Positions 59,794 to 64,000 of a stretch of DNA of 64,000 nucleotides are shown one piece after another; positions within the stretch are counted from its first letter, which is position 1; the number at the start of each line of letters is the position of its first letter. This stretch comes from Termitomyces sp. T153 (Eukaryota; Basidiomycota; Agaricomycetes; Agaricales; Lyophyllaceae): NCBI GenBank assembly GCA_018296165.2, contig JACKQL020000004.1, positions 1,488,001 through 1,552,000 of the forward strand, in the 5' to 3' direction. The position numbers and the translations under genes were made by a program. The notes below the pieces were generated by a model that worked only from the letters and a program-made list of their open reading frames with translations, made no database searches and was not told where the DNA came from.

Positions 59794-61105
59794 ATGAAGG
59801 CGATTGCAAGCCTCTCATTACTCGCCATTGCGCATACCACTCTCGCGCATGGCGACCATGGGGGGCAAGTAGGTCCTAAGCCTGGCGAGACTATCAAGCA
59901 GTATGCTCAGCGACACGTATGTGCCTGACCTTACAGTTACATGCAAGTTTCATTCATGAATTATGTCCATATAGATGTCTTCAGAGCACCATATGTATGG
60001 TTTCATACTTAATGTGTCTTCCTAATGGCTTAATTCTCCGCGCAGCGAGTCGTTTGATACACGGAGCTTCTTTATACTGCACGATTTAAACCGGTCCGTA
60101 ATTCCACGTTCGTGTCTCGTCACATCGCCTAATTTCTGATAGCGATGGATACTGGGAACGAGATGAGATAGAAGCTGTGTACGGTGTTCACCATGTCTAC
60201 GCTACGAAGAAATCACCAGTTAGTTCTATGCGTCTCAATTGATCGTTAACTAAGTCAAAACACAGGATGAAGTGGCGCACCAAAAGAAGGCAGATCACAT
60301 TGTTGACACTGTTCTTCGTTTCTTGGACCTCGATCGCGATGGGCGTGTTTCACCAGAGGAGTTGGAAAAGGTTGGTTTGGATGGTCTTCCCAACTTTGAC
60401 GAACTTGGTGCAGAAGGACACCACTACGATGTCGAGAGCGGTAAGTGCTGCTCATTGCCATCTTCAGTGTCATCACAATATTGTTTTTTTTTGTCGATAG
60501 AATTTTTCTTACATCACGAAGGTCAGTTGAGATATTGTCGTGATCTCCAAACGCTCAATCGGTTTCCGTAGAACAATTTCACTCAACACCAGAAACTCAA
60601 ACCGATGAATCGTACAATCACCCCGAAGATCTAGAGCACTTCGCTGCCCATGAACGCATTGAACGCGAAGAAGCCGAGAGGGAGGCGAAGTTTCATGGCA
60701 TTTCCGTCGAGGAAGTTCTCAGGGACCACCAACACGTTGACTCCCCGCCCCAGACTGCAGCCTCTGAGAACAACAACTCTGACCCAGCTTCACCGCATCC
60801 ACATGGAGAACAGATTGAGGCCGTACCTCCGGTCCAGGAGCCCCCAATACCCAAAGTAACTCGCGTGCCGCCACCTGAGAAACAAGAACCCAACATCCGT
60901 TTCAAAGACGCTCCAGCTGAGGCAAAACGTAAAGGTGATTGGGGAGAAGGAGGTTACAGAGCACCTACAGATCCTGGTGATAGGTTGAGGAGGAACTTAC
61001 CTTACAAGGTATGTCATATTGGTTCCATGACCACAGGAGAACTGAATAACTGACGAGCAGAACCGAATGCAGTACAAATTCCGCCGTAATTGGGGTGACT
61101 TCTAG
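59794..61105 (+). CDS. Ssp120-like EF-hand protein of the secretory pathway
   Basis: A calcium-binding lumenal protein similar in order to yeast Ssp120 and animal nucleobindins. About 285 residues. The ATG at 59794 gives a signal peptide (MKAIASLSLLAIAHTTLAHG). Two EF-hands are clear: HDLNRDGYWERDEIEAVYG and LDLDRDGRVSPEELEKVG. A His-rich block follows (EFFLHHEEQFHS, NHPEDLEHFAAHERIE), then an acidic coiled coil and a Pro-rich segment (PPVQEPPIPKVTRVPPPEKQ). The end is RMQYKFRRNWGDF. Two exons are tiny: 20 nt (59975-59994) and 21 nt (60501-60521); both are needed to keep frame and motif order. The gene is convergent with DOP1 (249 bp between stops). Confidence 0.88.
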
Positions 61106-61354
61106 GCTGTCTTGGTATATAGGCTTCAGTGAATTGACCTATCATTATTGGTTGGGCTGCATCTATCATATAATTCTGCATTAGCATCAGTTCAGATGAT
61201 TCCTATTGCATGAGTCATTGTTTTCTTGTATCATGTAGCATTACCCACGCAGTTATCTTTGATTCTCGTGTTCGTAGGAATTAAACGGATTATCATATCG
61301 AGGTATCATTAGCATCAGGGAATATGTGTCGTGAGGGATCCATTACTTCTAAAT

Positions 61355-64000
61355 TCATCGTCCATCGAACATGTCACTCAAAATGCCCTGCTCTACCGCC
61401 CCCCAATCTACGTTTCCTCCACTGGCATAAACACTCTCATATGAAGTAATGCTCACATTAGAGAAGAATGGAATCAGATCTCGGATGCTTTCGATCTGTC
61501 GTAGTGAAGTCAGCATTGGACGGCGTAAGGGCCGTTGGTCCCCAAAAGTCGTCAGCAAGTTGGGTGTTGTAGCTCCGTTTGCGCCATCCTAAAACAACGT
61601 ACATAGTTCGTGCGTCAGCGTCAGCAACTCATATTATAGGACAAGGGGTAGCATACTCCAACGGGAAGAGCTCCTGCAACCTCGGCGAGTTGGTCCATCA
61701 TGGCTTCGGGGAACCAATTATCAGGACGGTATATTGCGTCAACTGTATCAGTTACAAAGATCCATTGATGTCTAAGCATCAAGATCAAACAGGGACCGTA
61801 AATTGATCACGCGAGAGCTTACATTTGAAACTCTTCGGTTTGAAGGACCAGCAGTAAGTCTAAGCATTTGCTTGCCGCGAGGATCAGCTGCAGGTCCTCT
61901 GTCCCATCGGAAGGTAAGGTCGTTATGGCTTGCTCGAAGATACGGTACTAAGTTAAAAGACCGCCAATCAGTATTCAGCGTTTGGACAGAGGCGACAACC
62001 CACGAGTTCCATCAAGAGCACAGGCCAAAAGCTTGTCATGTTATGCGGCGAAAGCCGACATAATAACACTCGAATACATAGTAAAACCTCGCACTGCACG
62101 ATTGGGGCCGTAACATTTCTGAAAATGTCAACCAGCTTCTCTTGAATCGTCGGAAGTTGCGTGAGGAAGTGGTTCTTCTCTCCAGCGAATAAGATAAATG
62201 AAAGTCTCCGGACGTTAAGAGACCGTAGCAGCATTTCGTACTCCCTATTTGTAAAGATGTTTGCTGATGGAGCTGTTGCTACTTTAGCTACAAGAGCCAG
62301 TCAGCGCTGTACGATCCCGCGTGGCAGCACATACAGAGTAACTCAGGGAAGGCAGCTTTGTCAGCGTCAAACAGAATCTTAACGATAGGGATCCATAGCT
62401 CTGCGGCACTAGCAGTGCAATTGAACAATCTGTTATCATTCAATAGTTCTGTTACGGGGATCTTCCAAGCCTTGATAGCAGATGGTATTTTAGCCATTCC
62501 TTGTATGATTGCCAGGACAGTTGAGTCCAGATCCAATGGTCTGATACTTTAATGTTGAGACACCGGACAGTTGGTACAAGTAATGTCGCCCACCTTGCTC
62601 TTCCTCTCATCGCAGGATTTACTACGTAGTAGATAATGTTGCTACATGCAGAAATTATCTTGTCGTTGTCCATCAAGAATTTACGCAGATTTGGCAAGAC
62701 AGAGGACGCCACAAAATCATTGATCTGGTCATACATTCTAATCAGCATGCAATTGATGGCATATGTAATCGATGGGAAGCTTCACTCACCTTCGAGATCA
62801 GTTCTGTAGAATCTCCAGATTTAGCTGGATCTGAAAGAACCAGTGTGTTCACGTCCTGTCTCTCTTCATTCTTGTAGTCTAAAAGACCGGTTGTAAAAGA
62901 GTCGTATTGATGGAAAAAGTAGGACTTACCTTGAACAGGAATAGGAGAGTTTCGGCCATTATTGGTGAGTGATTCTTTTGTAGTACGACGAATCCAAGAT
63001 CCCTGGTCATATGAGCGGCCTACAAACATCACGTTAGAATCGAGAAGTTTGCCAAAGTTGTCCTATAAGACGGATATTCAGAATCTAGATGTTCGAAGGA
63101 TCTACATCGACTTACCTGCAACTCCTTGCGTATACGGCGGTCCTCCATAGCCGTTGTTTGGGAGACTTTTTCAGACAACGCAGTAAGGCAGCTGATTGCT
63201 GGGTCAGCCGACGTCCATAACCGTACCTATAAATTTCACCTGAGAGCTGCAAAGTTATGTATCTTGAAATCTCGTGTACTGCCAACAATGTCTTTGATCA
63301 GTTGTAGGAAACGACTCCACACTTGTATGGCTATTGGTCCTTCTAATCGACGGAGATAATGTTCAAGGAAATTGAAGAGCACCCCTTCGGTCCTGCAGAG
63401 AGTGACAGTGAGACAGGTCTTCACGAAATCACTATGCAATGGTGTTTACAAGTGCGGATTAATGGCTTGTTTCCTGTTCCTTTCGTTAATTCCCGATATG
63501 CGGCAGGAAATACTCTCGCAGATCATATGCACAGCGTTTTGAGCACTAGCAACAAGCACGTCAACCAGTTCAAATGCGGCATCTAGAGGAGCTCCTGAGT
63601 CCTGAGCGACAGAATTAGATGATTACAGGCTTGGATAGAAAAAGCGCCAACAGAAACTCGACTCCAACAGTCCACAACCGATTCGAAAACTTCAACAGGC
63701 TGTACACGGAACAAGTGCTCTAGAACTCGACAACATCGTATCCGCGTTCGGTTATAGATAAGTGACAGCGAGTCATCTTTTGATGTCCATGTTGACGGCG
63801 TGTTCCAGGAAAGGGTTGCCCATAATAAGTACAAAACACGAATTCCTTCATCAAGAGACCTATATGCTGGTGACCGCGCCTGGAGACAAGACACAATAAG
63901 AATGAAGCGCGTAACATGAACATGACACTCACTGTGAGCGTTTCGTCGGTGATTTGTTGTGTGCTTTCTGAACCAAAAACATTAGATACATAGCCCAACA
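61355..64000 (-). CDS. DOP1 (Dopey) homologue, 3' part only
   Basis: Large protein that works with the Neo1 flippase and Mon2 in endosome-Golgi transport. Only the C-terminal part lies here; the gene continues beyond 64,000. Visible in order: GYVSNVFGSESTQQITDETL at the window edge, RCCRVLEHLFRVQPVEVFES, VVDCWSRVSVGAFSIQ, then helical-repeat-like segments (MYDQINDFVASSVLPNLRKF, DLDSTVLAIIQGMAKIPSAI), NVRRLSFILFAGEKNHFLTQ, LPTIQEKLVDIFRNV, LHQWIFVTD-like sequence after LLVLQTEEFQ, and the conserved end RRPMLTSLRQIESIRDLIPF, FSNVSITSYESVYASGGNVD, WGAVEQGILSDMFDGR. The stop is at 61355-61357. The C-terminal leucine-zipper-like block is the most conserved part of the family, which supports the call. 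Confidence 0.88.

Noticed and set aside
1..64000. tRNA genes, CRISPR arrays, bacterial-type operons or insertion sequences
   Set aside because: I found no tRNA box B-like pattern with a matching cloverleaf, no regularly spaced repeats, and the gene structure is clearly eukaryotic.

Overview
The window is nuclear DNA of a filamentous basidiomycete, most probably a mushroom-forming agaricomycete. Nearly all genes are split by many short GT..AG introns of about 45-60 nt. The gene content (fungal P450, Baeyer-Villiger monooxygenase, GH128 glucanase, PDR transporter, an agaricomycete-type multi-pass membrane protein, a fungal HNH-domain protein) fits that group. Gene models were built by joining exons by eye; where I give exon sums I checked that the phases close.

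Layout. 1-5.2 kb: a cytochrome P450 gene and, divergent from it, a truncated relic of a second P450. 5.2-12.6 kb: a homeodomain regulator, a large GRAM-VASt sterol-transfer protein of membrane contact sites, and a Baeyer-Villiger/FMO-type oxygenase. 13.3-14.7 kb: two copies of a small CACTG-ended transposon beside a frameshifted, truncated membrane-protein gene. 16-25 kb: an AGC kinase with a split PX domain, a CorA-type metal transporter, and a small ER-type membrane protein. 26.7-31.9 kb: Swi5 recombination mediator, an RCC1-repeat protein (Ats1-like), adenosine kinase, and a C2H2 zinc-finger protein. 31.9-35.9 kb: about 4 kb where I find no convincing gene. 35.9-46.9 kb: an HNH-domain protein, calnexin, the U5 snRNP GTPase Snu114, prefoldin subunit 1, and a TPR protein. 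47.8-53.8 kb: a full-size PDR-type ABC transporter. 55.7-57.3 kb: a decayed Tc1/mariner element with 213-bp inverted repeats. 57.9-64 kb: a GH128 glucanase, an Ssp120-like EF-hand secretory protein, and the 3' part of DOP1, which runs off the window.

Most genes are unrelated housekeeping genes and I see no convincing operon-like or biosynthetic system. Links are loose: GRAM-VASt protein, calnexin, Ssp120, DOP1 and the possible PIG-X-like protein all act in the secretory/endomembrane system; P450, BVMO and PDR transporter are typical of oxidative metabolism and detoxification. The most unusual signal is at the DNA level. CpG dinucleotides vanish in the transposon regions (none from about 55,611 to 57,397; a single one from about 13,336 to 14,370) while flanking genes are CpG-rich. 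The mariner transposase carries stops of the type made by C-to-T change, so methylation-linked or RIP-like mutation of repeats is likely. The mariner inverted repeats are themselves bounded by inverted copies of the transposon tip, so each arm looks like a small transposable unit nested in the larger one.
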